From JAGVPT01 sp963772165 (GTDB taxonomy: Bacteria > Bacteroidota > Ignavibacteria > UBA10030 > UBA8401): a DNA stretch of 64,000 nt. Position numbers and translations under genes: made by a program. Of this stretch, positions 25,858 through 34,172 are shown piece after piece; position 1 is the stretch's first letter; every line of letters starts with the position of its first letter. The notes beneath the pieces are model-generated. The model saw nothing but the letters and a program-made list of their open reading frames with translations, searched no databases and was not told where the DNA came from. The DNA lies in contig CAVYWA010000005.1 in the NCBI GenBank assembly GCA_963772165.1, positions 434,001 to 498,000 of the forward strand, written 5' to 3'.

Positions 25858-26079
25858 GCCTTAACTTTGATTTTAACCGATTATCTATTCGGGAGAACAC
25901 CAGCAACTGATTAATTCTCAACAATAACAAATAGACTAACGTTATTATAGTGGAATAAAAAAGCCCATTATGTCAGATTGTGAAATTGCTTATTCTCATT
26001 CGTTTCACTTTGGGATGAAGTTTTCAGAATGTCGCTTTCTTTATGAACGATCTATGACCAATATCCAAAAGGAAGCACC

Positions 26080-26518
26080 ATGAGATTCGGTAAAAAATTA
26101 ATCAGAGAAGAAGGGGATAAGGTACTGACGAGAACAGTCATGTACCCAGGTTGAATTCCTCCAGAAAGTAATACCGATATTTGCCAAAGACTTACTTGAA
26201 AAAGGGCAAAATTATTGGACGGAATTCGGAATGTACTGGTACAACTTGCAAGATTTGATCCGGCTTTATGCGCCAAACGAGTACCGGAGTTATGCCGATT
26301 ACATCGGAGGTGAAGAACTCTTCGGTTTGGATTCCGAAATAAAGAAGGAATACGATATGGGTACGGAGTTCCACAATTGGATCGCCGCGCAATTCTACTT
26401 GGAGATTCGGATTGCAACGATGGAATTCGGAATCTCACCGCACCAGCACGAAGACGCTAACGGAGAGATATTTGAATACATAACCGGCGTCGGGATAAAA
26501 CAACCGGAAAGGGAGTAA
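26080..26518 (+). CDS. Hypothetical protein, probably frameshifted once
   Basis: The ATG at 26080 opens a frame that stops after 24 codons, while the frame one base later runs open from about 26128 to the TAA at 26518. Dropping one A near 26131 joins them into VLTEQSCTQVEFLQKVIPIF and a product of about 145 residues rich in Tyr, Trp and Glu (FGMYWYNLQDLIRLY). Read as printed, only the 95-residue part from ATG 26231 can be made. No domain is recognised. Confidence 0.45.
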
Positions 26519-26569
26519 TAAAGGCCGGATAGTGTTCTAATCAGTGGAGATTGTATTTGCGGGATTATC

Positions 26570-26761
26570 TCAATTTGGAGCGTCATCCTTCTCAAAGACG
26601 TACACTCTCCCAGTAATTCTAACCGTAACACGATCCTTCTCATTTTTTACGAATGGGACTTGGAAAAACCGCGTAAGAAAAGCTATGAATCCACTCGCTT
26701 CTTGTTCAGGGTTAGCACTTTTGAATATGATGGGATTGCTTTGAATCGGCGGAGTTTGCAT
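26570..26761 (-). CDS. Small hypothetical protein on the minus strand
   Basis: 63 residues (ending DRVTVRITGRVYVFEKDDAPN) on the opposite strand to most of the element. Composition looks like a real protein, and it follows another minus-strand frame, but no ribosome binding site is evident and no family is recognised. It could be a chance open frame. Confidence 0.3.
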   Translation of the reverse strand: MQTPPIQSNPIIFKSANPEQEASGFIAFLTRFFQVPFVKNEKDRVTVRITGRVYVFEKDDAPN

Positions 26762-26833
26762 TTAATGTTTGCGCTATAACAGTTTTCTTATTTTGGAGAG
26801 AATGCCGGGAGCCACCACCGAGACTAAAAAAGT

Positions 26834-27127
26834 CTACGACAACGTGCTCAAGAGACTTTTCAAGGCTCCAAACTCCGGCAAATTCATTGCAATATCAGTG
26901 AGAAAAACCGCCGCTTCTTCACGGGAGAGCACCCTACCCGAAGCATCGACAACTTCCGGCGTAGTCTCGAATCCCGAAAAGTCAATCCATTCGCTCTTAG
27001 AGTTGACCGCGAAAAGGCGCGGGAGCTTGGGGAACTTAGACCGCTCTTCCGGCGACAGCTCAAGCAGAAGCCCTTTGAAGTTTTCCCGATTGTTTGTTAA
27101 GAGTGTTGTTTTCAGGCTGACCTCCAT
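26834..27127 (-). CDS. Hypothetical protein on the minus strand
   Basis: 97 residues from the minus-strand ATG at 27127; an in-frame TTG at 27175 would add 16. The residue pattern (LLLELSPEERSKFPKLPRLF and SREEAAVFLTDIAMNLPE) is that of a genuine helical protein and is more convincing than the overlapping plus-strand frame, which is rich in Ser and Arg. No domain is recognised. With the next frame it may form a small minus-strand unit. Confidence 0.4.
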   Translation of the reverse strand: MEVSLKTTLLTNNRENFKGLLLELSPEERSKFPKLPRLFAVNSKSEWIDFSGFETTPEVVDASGRVLSREEAAVFLTDIAMNLPEFGALKSLLSTLS

Positions 27128-27394
27128 ACCTATCAAAAAAAGGATATTATCCGCAATGTCAAGCCCCCTTTTCAAGTTGCATTTGGGTACGGAAAGCAGT
27201 AGTTTTTCAGCAAATCTTACGGAAAACTTTAATTCGTAATGATTGAGGCGAGGGGGCGTTCATAAACCTACCAACAATCCCTCCATTATCGAATTATCTT
27301 GAAAAGAGCGGTCGATATTTTTAGAATTCACCACTTCGGTGAAAGCGTTGTACATTTGGCAACAGAAAAATTCGTCTAACTAAAAAAGGAGACG

Positions 27395-28381
27395 ATGATG
27401 AAAATCGTTTATGGGGAAGATTTGGCAAATGAACTCCGTAACCGTTCAGACGGAATCAAAGAAAGGCTTTGGATTGCAGTTCCATATATTGGAGGCATTA
27501 AGTCAGTCCGAAAAATTATTGGAAAAATATGGATGGAAAATTCGAAATTAGATATTAGACTCATTAGCGACACGGACGAATTCAATAATTTCAATTCTGA
27601 AACGATCAAGTTGTTCATAGGATGCGGCAAAATAAGACACTTGGCAGGGCTTCATGCGAAGATATTCATTACGGATAATAAATGTCTTATCACATCCGCA
27701 AACCTCACCGAGAAAGCATTTTCAAGAAGACACGAGATAGGAATATTTCTCGACACAATTGATTCGAGAAAGGCCATATCAATTTTTAAAATTTGGTGGA
27801 AAAAATCAGAAGAAGTTCACAAGTTAAAACCCCTGATAAGTATACCACACAAATCAGTGGAAGAAAGAGGGGGATCGAAATTGCCAGTAATTTGGAATTT
27901 ACCGGAAGATCCAGGAACAAAGAATTATTGGTTGAAACCAATTGGGACGAGTGAGGATCCGATCCAGGAAGGAAGAGCGTTCGCAGAGCGGATAGAACAT
28001 TTACACTTCTCAAGGAGGAGGCCAAGCAGTGTAAAAGTGGGTGATATTCTAATCGCTCATGGAGTGGGGGCAAAAAGAATCTTATCTGTTTATGAGGTTA
28101 CCTCCTCTATTCAAAAGGTAAAACGAAACAAGAATCCACGATTTCCGTGGTATGTTTTAGGGCGTAATTTAACATGCGATTTTGGACGAAAATGGGATCA
28201 ATACAATGTTTATACTTCAAGCATTCGAGATGAGTACTTGAAAAACAATCCAAATGAGTTGATTACGCAGCGAGGAATTAGCTTAGGGAGCTTAAATTTT
28301 GGTAATGACAAATTAAGACTCAACCCGGACTTTGCCAGATTTATTCTTCTACGCGTAAAACATCTCAGCGCTACATCCTAA
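27395..28381 (+). CDS. Phospholipase-D-type nuclease fused to an EVE/PUA-like domain
   Basis: 328 residues. The N-terminal part (about 1-150) has one HKD motif, GLHAKIFITDN followed by CLITSANLTEKAF, as in PLD-family nucleases, which act as dimers. The C-terminal part (about 165-325) begins YWLKPIGTSED and has VKVGDILIAHGVGAKRILSVYEV and PWYVLGRNL, resembling EVE/PUA-like domains that bind modified bases; this second assignment is weaker. A PLD nuclease plus a base-reading domain suggests a restriction-type defence protein, which is inference. AAAAGGAG lies before the start. Confidence 0.7.
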   Translation: MMKIVYGEDLANELRNRSDGIKERLWIAVPYIGGIKSVRKIIGKIWMENSKLDIRLISDTDEFNNFNSETIKLFIGCGKIRHLAGLHAKIFITDNKCLITSANLTEKAFSRRHEIGIFLDTIDSRKAISIFKIWWKKSEEVHKLKPLISIPHKSVEERGGSKLPVIWNLPEDPGTKNYWLKPIGTSEDPIQEGRAFAERIEHLHFSRRRPSSVKVGDILIAHGVGAKRILSVYEVTSSIQKVKRNKNPRFPWYVLGRNLTCDFGRKWDQYNVYTSSIRDEYLKNNPNELITQRGISLGSLNFGNDKLRLNPDFARFILLRVKHLSATS

Positions 28382-28454
28382 GATGTTTGTCAGGCTGACG
28401 GATCAAACTACCGAGAATAGTACCTTATATGCACTAAAACATATAAAAGGAAAC

Positions 28455-28940
28455 ATGATGCCGATTCAACCAAACAAAATATCGAAATTTCATATGGCTT
28501 TGGCAGAAATATTTACAAAATATTTTGATGGCCGACCTCATCCATACCAGTCACTTGAATGGGGATCAATTAGAGATGCATGGGGAGAAAAAGATTATAA
28601 TGAATCGGATTTTATAAGAACCGTAAAGGAAATGGTTTCTGATGGCACGTTGATTGAAAAAGATGGAAAGTATTCATTCACCGAGCTTGCAGTTGATAAG
28701 AAACTAATTATTCCACCAGAGATGGCTGAGATAGAAGAAGCGATTTTGAAACAGTTTCGATTGAATGAATGTGGTATAAATGACGATTTCCCGATGCAAC
28801 AGCTCGAATCGGATATGTTACATGATGGTTTTACAGCATCAGATTTTGACGAGGGATACAAATCTCTTCTGAAGCGAAACATACTCACTAAGATTAACAA
28901 TGGACTGAGACTCACGCAGCATGGGATGAACCAGCTATAG
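28455..28940 (+). CDS. Winged-helix-like protein of unknown function
   Basis: 161 residues from ATG 28455, preceded by AAAGGA; an in-frame start at 28383 lacks one. Two similar halves, each resembling a winged helix: FIRTVKEMVSDGTLIEKDGKYSFTE (residues about 55-80) and FDEGYKSLLKRNILTKINNGLRLT (about 131-154). This would suit a DNA-binding or adaptor role. It starts 74 bp after the PLD-fusion gene and may form a unit with it. No family name can be given. Confidence 0.55.
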   Translation: MMPIQPNKISKFHMALAEIFTKYFDGRPHPYQSLEWGSIRDAWGEKDYNESDFIRTVKEMVSDGTLIEKDGKYSFTELAVDKKLIIPPEMAEIEEAILKQFRLNECGINDDFPMQQLESDMLHDGFTASDFDEGYKSLLKRNILTKINNGLRLTQHGMNQL

Positions 28941-29027
28941 TTCTGAGCAACCATCAAAAAGTTTCGGCATACTTTCGAAGTAACCCCATTTTATAGCTGA
29001 TTTAAAATACAATACGCAGGATTCAAT

Positions 29028-29501
29028 ATGAATTGGCTTGATTCATTTGCAATCACTCTTGTTCCATATTTTGCTGGTGCTGGCTCCTTGGCAGCGTTTC
29101 TATTCTTCTTTGGAAAGCGAATCTTCTTTCATATTCTTTCTAAAGATATTGAGAAATACAAATCGCAGCTTGGCGAGAAAGCAGAGGTTCTCAAAAACCA
29201 ACTCTCGATTTATGCGTTTGAACAAAATGTAACTTATTCGAGAATTGACAATCAAAGGGCTACTGCAATTGGCCAAGTATTTTCGGCAATAAGAAAATGG
29301 ACGAAAGCGACCTCTCGTTTAGTCTCAGAATTTCCAATTGTTAATGCTGCTGAAGAGGATTATTTTAACTTTTATACGGAACACGCCGAAGAAGCACATA
29401 AAAGTAGTACAGAGCTTTCCGACATGATAGCCGACAATAGTATTTATTTCGATGAAGAGTTATTTGGAGAATTGGCGGGTTACTGGCAATTGGATATATG
29501 A
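29028..29501 (+). CDS. Membrane-anchored coiled-coil protein of unknown function
   Basis: 157 residues. One membrane helix (about 8-30, VPYFAGAGSLAAFLFFFGKRIFF) is followed by a cytoplasmic coiled-coil region with SKDIEKYKSQLGEKAEVLKNQL and further helices. Proteins of this shape are common hypotheticals in genomic islands. The stop codon overlaps the start of the AlbA-like gene by four bases, so the two are translated together, and it may be a membrane tether or sensor for it. Confidence 0.55.
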   Translation: MNWLDSFAITLVPYFAGAGSLAAFLFFFGKRIFFHILSKDIEKYKSQLGEKAEVLKNQLSIYAFEQNVTYSRIDNQRATAIGQVFSAIRKWTKATSRLVSEFPIVNAAEEDYFNFYTEHAEEAHKSSTELSDMIADNSIYFDEELFGELAGYWQLDI

Positions 29502-30836
29502 AAGATAAGAATCTCGAAGGTTGCCTATCCCCAGGCCAAGCAAGAATAAACGATATTGAAAAATTGGGACGAACGCATTGCCCAGACGCAAAATATGATA
29601 CGAGGCGCGTTTCCATCATAAATACGAAGAATGAAGAAGATTTCATTATTTTGATAAGGGTTTACTATAACGAAGGCAAGGTTGTTAAAACCCATGAAGG
29701 TAAAGCATTTATTCGAAGAGGTGATTCGAAATTTGAGCTAAATACGCAAGAGATAAGAGAATTGGAGATAGATAAGGGGCAAATAGATTTTGAAAACGAA
29801 TCTTGTGGTTTGCCGTACCCAGCTGAATTCGATATGGATTTGATTAAGCAATATGTGAACAATTACTCTAAAAGCAGGGGACTGACAGACGGGCATTCTT
29901 ATGAAGACATTCTGAAATTGTCGCATCTTGGAAAATATAAAAATGCGAAATTCCTTCCAAACAATGCGTGCGCCATTTTGTTTGCTAAAGATCCCAGACA
30001 ATTATTTTCGGGGTGCAAAATTAGGTTCTTAAGATTTGAAGGTGAAGTAGAGGGAACTGGAGACGCTTGGAATACGACAAAAGATATAGCGATTGATAAC
30101 GGCTCCATACCGCATCAGATACAGCGGGCAGATGAAGTTTTGACAGCCCAGCTTAGAGAATTTAGCCGCTTGGGTAAAGACTCGAAATTCTATTTAGCAC
30201 CCGAATACCCAAAAGATGCATGGTACGAAGCAATAGTTAATGCTTGTGTTCATCGTTCATACGAACAACGCACAATGAATATATTTGTAAAAATGTTTGA
30301 CGATAGATTAGAGATAGAAAGTCCGGGCGCATTTCCACCCTTCGTTACACCTGAGAATATTTATGAAATGCACAAACCAAGAAACCCTCGCGTTATGGAT
30401 GCAATGTTTTATCTCGATTTCGTTAAATGTGCTCACGAAGGAACTCGGAGAATTCGGGACTCAATGGTAAACTTCAATTTACCCAATCCAGAATTCGCAG
30501 AAAAAAAACTCCTAACCCCGCTCGTTAGAGTGACATTGCGGAATAATGTAAAGCAGAGAAAAGTGTGGAAGGACAAAGATGCCAGCCATATTGTAACAGA
30601 TGCAATTTGGAAGACCCTTACGGAACATGAGCGGCATATAATAAACTTCATAGCAGAATATGGTTCAATAGGTGTTAGTCAAGTACAAGAGATTAACTGG
30701 AAAGAGTTGGCCTGCGTCAAGCAAAATGTTAAAAAATCTAAAAGGAAAGGGCATTATTGTCGACAATAGGAAACCAAATGTTGAGAGAGACCCAGGTTGC
30801 CGTTGGGTATTTATAAATCGTGGCAAAAGCTCTTAG
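29498..30836 (+). CDS. AlbA/Schlafen-like ATP-binding protein, N-terminally truncated and frameshifted near the end
   Basis: About 445 residues after repair. Residues 45-105 match the second half of an AlbA_2 (Schlafen-like) DNA-binding domain (VVKTHEGKAFIRRGDSKFEL); the first half is missing. Residues about 230-330 hold a GHKL-type ATP site (AWYEAIVNACVHRSY, FDDRLEIESPGAFP), and a winged helix closes the protein. Near 30722 the frame shifts by +1: removing one base gives VKKMLKNLKGKGIIVDN and a stop at 30834. Such proteins occur in regulators and defence systems. The missing N-terminus suggests loss of function or a re-used start. Confidence 0.65.
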
Positions 30837-30941
30837 TCATTTTCAGTTCAGCCGACGCTCAGATAAACGCAGACATGAAGGAGAGATGGTTCGAGGATTA
30901 CTAACGAAAAAGAAAGGCAATTTAAGAATTTAAAAAAGTTC

Positions 30942-31104
30942 TTGACAAACTCATAAAAGATTATAACATTAGTAAAGTCTGAGAGCATTAAGTTTTCAAC
31001 CAATAATGTTCCTCAAATCGATTCACCCATAGCACAGTATAGAACCCTTAGAATTCCTGGAACAGAAAAGAGTCTATCTTGTCTTATGGGTGATTTTTTT
31101 TGTA
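30942..31104 (+). ncRNA. Candidate non-coding transcript with promoter and terminator
   Basis: TTGACA at 30942-30947 and TAACAT at 30964-30969 form a possible promoter. About 50 bases later TCACCCATA (31023-31031) can pair with TATGGGTGA (31085-31093), which is followed by eight T. A third copy of TCACCCATA lies at 31122-31130 and could compete. The 379-base gap 30837-31215 has no credible gene. The signal could be a small RNA or a leader of the gene at 31216. Confidence 0.35.
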
Positions 31105-31215
31105 CCCACCGATTTTTACAATCACCCATAAACGAAAATTATCAAGGCCAGAAGAACAGTTGTTAGGCTCATGGCACTAATTTACTAATTTAACTAACCT
31201 TGACACGAGATAATC

Positions 31216-31830
31216 ATGGCTGAAAAATCAAAAAATGACATGCAAACACTAATGGAATTGAGGGCTCAAGCTATATCGCAAATAGATGTTGTTAGTCGCT
31301 TCGTCATTTCAATGACTAATCGTACGTCTGGAATTGGAGAAGCTGAAGATTTTAAGAGAGACCTTGAGAGAAAACGGCGAATTGCGCCGACAAATCCTAC
31401 TACCCTCTTCGATGAGCTGGAGCTATACATTGAGACTACAGAGGAACTACTGATTAGACTTCACCAATACCAGGATAAATGCAGAGTTGCCTTGATCGAC
31501 ATCAAAGAGCAAATTCGAAGCGAGACTGAAACCGACGCGTACGTTGATCTTCTTGAACAATTCATAGATGAATTAGAAAAGAATATTAAGAAATGTAAAA
31601 AACAAGAAGAGATGCTTTTCGAATTAAACGAAATTCCCACACTTTTATGCGCATTACGAAAGATCTATATGTCTCTCAGCTACGAAGATCGAATGGTATG
31701 GGAAAGATTGCTGAGTGAAAAGCACTTGGAGCATTTTCCAATTGGACGAATTGGCATTGAGAGTGTAGAAGGCGCCAAGGAGGTTGATTCTCACCAAGAC
31801 GACGGAATGAAGAATAAAACTGATAACTAA
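31216..31830 (+). CDS. Coiled-coil protein, paralogue of the next gene at its C-terminus
   Basis: 204 residues, mostly helical, with a long charged middle (LIRLHQYQDKCRVALIDIKE, ELEKNIKKCKKQEEML). The C-terminal segment LCALRKIYMSLSYEDRMVWE is clearly similar to VLVLGEIYPTLKYDDRVRFQ in the following protein, so the two share a domain; this one lacks the helix-turn-helix. It is 28 bp upstream of that gene. Possibly a regulator pair controlling the element. No known family is recognised. Confidence 0.6.
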   Translation: MAEKSKNDMQTLMELRAQAISQIDVVSRFVISMTNRTSGIGEAEDFKRDLERKRRIAPTNPTTLFDELELYIETTEELLIRLHQYQDKCRVALIDIKEQIRSETETDAYVDLLEQFIDELEKNIKKCKKQEEMLFELNEIPTLLCALRKIYMSLSYEDRMVWERLLSEKHLEHFPIGRIGIESVEGAKEVDSHQDDGMKNKTDN

Positions 31831-31858
31831 GTATTATTAACCTAACTGATGGCTTCAT

Positions 31859-32515
31859 ATGTCACAAAAAAGACGAATTGATTTGAGAAAACTCAAAGAG
31901 TTGATTGAACAAGACCTTTCTCAGCTTGAAATCGCAACTTATTTTGGAGTGAGCCAATCAGCAGTTTCATCCGCATTGAAAAGGGCGGGATTTAGAAGCA
32001 TAAAATCAAGGATTAAGCAGGGAATTGCAATGAAAATTTCGAAAAAGATCTTTCAAGAAGTGGTTCAGATTGAACAAAAAGAAAAAGACCTAATTCACGC
32101 CTTTGTTCAAATGATGTGTGATGCAAGAGCGGTTATGGAGGCCGTAAAAGGGGAAATTGACAAGGGAAAGTCCTCAGACCAATCGGTTGAGCGTTTAGAT
32201 AAGGCACAAGATCTTGTCGTAAAAAGAATCAACTCATACCTCAAGTACCAGGAAACAATTAATGATATGTTCGCCTATCATGAGCTTGTACTTGTATTAG
32301 GTGAGATCTACCCAACTCTGAAGTACGACGACCGAGTAAGATTCCAGGAAATCTTAGCTAAGCATAATTTACCTCATCTCTCAAAGGAAACCATTCGCCA
32401 TGATCGAGAAGATGTCAATCAAAGTAACGAAATCCCAAAAAGTGATGCAAATGGAACAGTCGCGCCCCCATTAGCCGCTGAGGCTCCCGCAAATTCGCAG
32501 AAACAACTGGCGTAA
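31859..32515 (+). CDS. Helix-turn-helix regulator of the element
   Basis: 218 residues. The N-terminus is a homeodomain-like helix-turn-helix: DLRKLKELIEQDLSQLEIAT followed by YFGVSQSAVSSALKRAGF (about residues 8-45). A long helical middle and the shared C-terminal block IYPTLKYDDRVRFQEIL follow. The tail is Ala/Pro-rich and probably disordered. The position just upstream of the second recombinase suggests control of excision or of element genes; that is inference. Confidence 0.65.
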   Translation: MSQKRRIDLRKLKELIEQDLSQLEIATYFGVSQSAVSSALKRAGFRSIKSRIKQGIAMKISKKIFQEVVQIEQKEKDLIHAFVQMMCDARAVMEAVKGEIDKGKSSDQSVERLDKAQDLVVKRINSYLKYQETINDMFAYHELVLVLGEIYPTLKYDDRVRFQEILAKHNLPHLSKETIRHDREDVNQSNEIPKSDANGTVAPPLAAEAPANSQKQLA

Positions 32516-32620
32516 ATTTTAAGTAAATGTATTTATAGAGTGAAAGTGAATTTTGTTTATATCTAAGCAGCTCTAATAACTAACGAAGTTCCAATGAGGA
32601 ACGATTAAGCGGAGCATGTT

Positions 32621-33853
32621 GTGTTAGTGCAGAATTTCTTTCCACGAGAATTATTGTCAGACCATAAACTTGTCGCAATTTTGGTCTATGGGCTAACAAC
32701 GGCGAAATCGCATAGATCGACCTATGCTCTGGACAACGATGAAGTAATAGAGCTCAATCCGTTCCAAGTTGCCTATCCCTATAGACGCATCGAAAGTGAA
32801 CTGGGATTGAAAAGAGATGAGCTCGAAGCGAAACTTCAAAAAATTCAACAGCTTAAACAGGGAACAATTACAAAAATGGAGAACGTCGCCTTATTACAAT
32901 TGTCTGGAATGGACTCACATATGACATCAACAAATTTCACACCGGAAGAGGTTGAGGGGCGATCAATGTCAATATCACAGTGGATTGAAAAGGATTCAGA
33001 GACTTACTTGAAAAGTAAATCAAAGAGCTTGCAACGAGACACTCCAAGTTCTATGCGACAGTTTATAGAGGTTATAGGGGACTTAGCCATATCGCAGGTA
33101 ACAGGAAGAGATTGCCAGAGGTTCATCAGTGCGAAAAAAGGGAAGATTGAGGATCGAAGTATCAATTGCTACATGCGCAATATTAAAGCATCGCTCCGCA
33201 GGGCGAGTGCAATGGGTTATATCATCGACGACCCATTTAAGGGCATAAAACAGCTTCCTGAGCCAAGAATGAAACCAATAATCTGGGAGACATCAGAGAT
33301 TGCATTTTTGCTCGAAAGGACAAAAGGGAATTGTTGGTTGGAGTGGGTAATATGGATCGCATTATTCACTGGTTTGAGACGAGGAGAGCTCATGAATTTG
33401 TTTTTAAGTAATATCGATATGGAAGAAAAGCTTATTAATATCAGAAACACTGAGGTGCATAAATTAAAATTCTTGATTGAGCGACAAATTCCGATGTGTC
33501 CAAACCTTGTTGACCTTTTAAAAGATATAGACAGATACAAGAGCAGCAAAGGAATCGAGTCACCATTTTTGATTTGTGACGAAAACGGTTCGAAGATCGC
33601 TGACGAAAGGCCAACTAAGGAAATTCATCGTATTGTGTTGAGTGGAGGCTTAAGGGATGGATTGAGCTTTCATGGATTTCGGAGGACATGCGCAACGATG
33701 CTCAAGGGGCTAAACATACCGAGACGGGTAATCCAGGCTATTCTTGGTCACAAGAATGAGGATACGACTAATCGCTATTTGGGGGTTCCGCAAGAAGAAA
33801 TTTATGATGCCGTCAAAAATCTATCGATGGCATGTTTCCTACCAAGAGCGTAA
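32621..33853 (+). CDS. Second tyrosine recombinase at the right end
   Basis: 410 residues from GTG 32621. The catalytic domain has R253 (FTGLRRGEL), K281 or K283, H351 and R354 (HGFRRTCATML), H377 (ILGHKNEDT) and Y386 (TNRYLGV), so it should be active. An extra N-terminal part of about 110 residues (with YPYRRIESELGLKRDELEAK) precedes the core-binding domain and is not seen in the first recombinase. It ends about 140 bp before attR. The two enzymes are only distantly alike, so they did not arise by simple duplication. Confidence 0.9.
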   Translation: MLVQNFFPRELLSDHKLVAILVYGLTTAKSHRSTYALDNDEVIELNPFQVAYPYRRIESELGLKRDELEAKLQKIQQLKQGTITKMENVALLQLSGMDSHMTSTNFTPEEVEGRSMSISQWIEKDSETYLKSKSKSLQRDTPSSMRQFIEVIGDLAISQVTGRDCQRFISAKKGKIEDRSINCYMRNIKASLRRASAMGYIIDDPFKGIKQLPEPRMKPIIWETSEIAFLLERTKGNCWLEWVIWIALFTGLRRGELMNLFLSNIDMEEKLINIRNTEVHKLKFLIERQIPMCPNLVDLLKDIDRYKSSKGIESPFLICDENGSKIADERPTKEIHRIVLSGGLRDGLSFHGFRRTCATMLKGLNIPRRVIQAILGHKNEDTTNRYLGVPQEEIYDAVKNLSMACFLPRA

Positions 33854-33907
33854 AAAAACAATTTGTTTAATCACCGATTTTTCCGTATATTTTTGACGTC
33901 AACTATT

Positions 33908-33929
33908 TCTAACACAACTTCTAACACTT
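33908..33929 (+). repeat. Arm-type repeat, right end
   Basis: Two TCTAACAC copies in the same spacing and orientation as at 23631-23652, with one mismatch in 22. It lies 62 bases inside the right core site. Confidence 0.6.
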
Positions 33930-33991
33930 CGGACGACTTGTAGCGCGATAGAAAGTGAAAAATTGTGGGAAAATAGCGGAAAAATTGAGAG

Positions 33992-34030
33992 TCGAGCGTG
34001 TAGCTCAGGGGTAGAGCATCTGCCTTTTAA
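33992..34030 (+). repeat. Right attachment site (attR) within the intact tRNA-Lys
   Basis: 39-bp perfect copy of attL. Because it supplies the 5' half of the tRNA, the element rebuilt a complete gene on integration, with an upstream region that comes from the element. Confidence 0.9.
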
Positions 34031-34065
34031 GCAGAGGGTCGGTGGTTCGAGCCCACCCACGCTCA
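33994..34065 (+). tRNA. tRNA-Lys (anticodon TTT)
   Basis: 72 nt. Acceptor GAGCGTG pairs with CACGCTC, the anticodon stem TCTGC/GCAGA encloses CTTTTAA, the T-loop is GTTCGAG. Discriminator A, no encoded CCA. No convincing -10 box lies directly upstream in the element sequence. Confidence 0.95.
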
Positions 34066-34075
34066 CAAAAAAATA

Positions 34076-34115
34076 AACGGATTTCAAGAGTTTTTCTCTT
34101 TGAATCCGTTTTTTT
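34076..34115. terminator. Bidirectional terminator between tRNA-Lys and queF
   Basis: AACGGATTTCAAGAG and CTCTTTGAATCCGTT form a stem with one bulge on each side, followed by seven T on the plus strand and preceded by A-runs that give T-runs on the minus strand, so it can serve the converging queF as well. Confidence 0.75.
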
Positions 34116-34172
34116 ATTTTTCAATTATGCGTCGCGGAACAGAGCCTATCCATAGCGAGATTGACGCAACCG

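Larger units (their letters stand above)
23539..34030. mobile_element. Integrative element of about 10.45 kb in tRNA-Lys(TTT)
   Basis: Bounded by a 39-bp perfect direct repeat (23539-23577 and 33992-34030) that equals the 5' half of tRNA-Lys up to the anticodon loop. The right copy is part of the intact tRNA gene, the left copy is a stump. Just inside each end is a near-identical 22-bp sequence, and a tyrosine recombinase gene lies near each end. The interior is visibly richer in A+T than the flanks and encodes mostly unknown proteins. No conjugation, phage structural or replication genes are recognised, so it is probably a small genomic island that relies on other elements to move. Confidence 0.88.

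Noticed and set aside
26769..27239. 156-codon plus-strand frame in the integrative element
   Set aside because: Very rich in Ser and Arg and overlaps a more protein-like minus-strand frame; no ribosome binding site.
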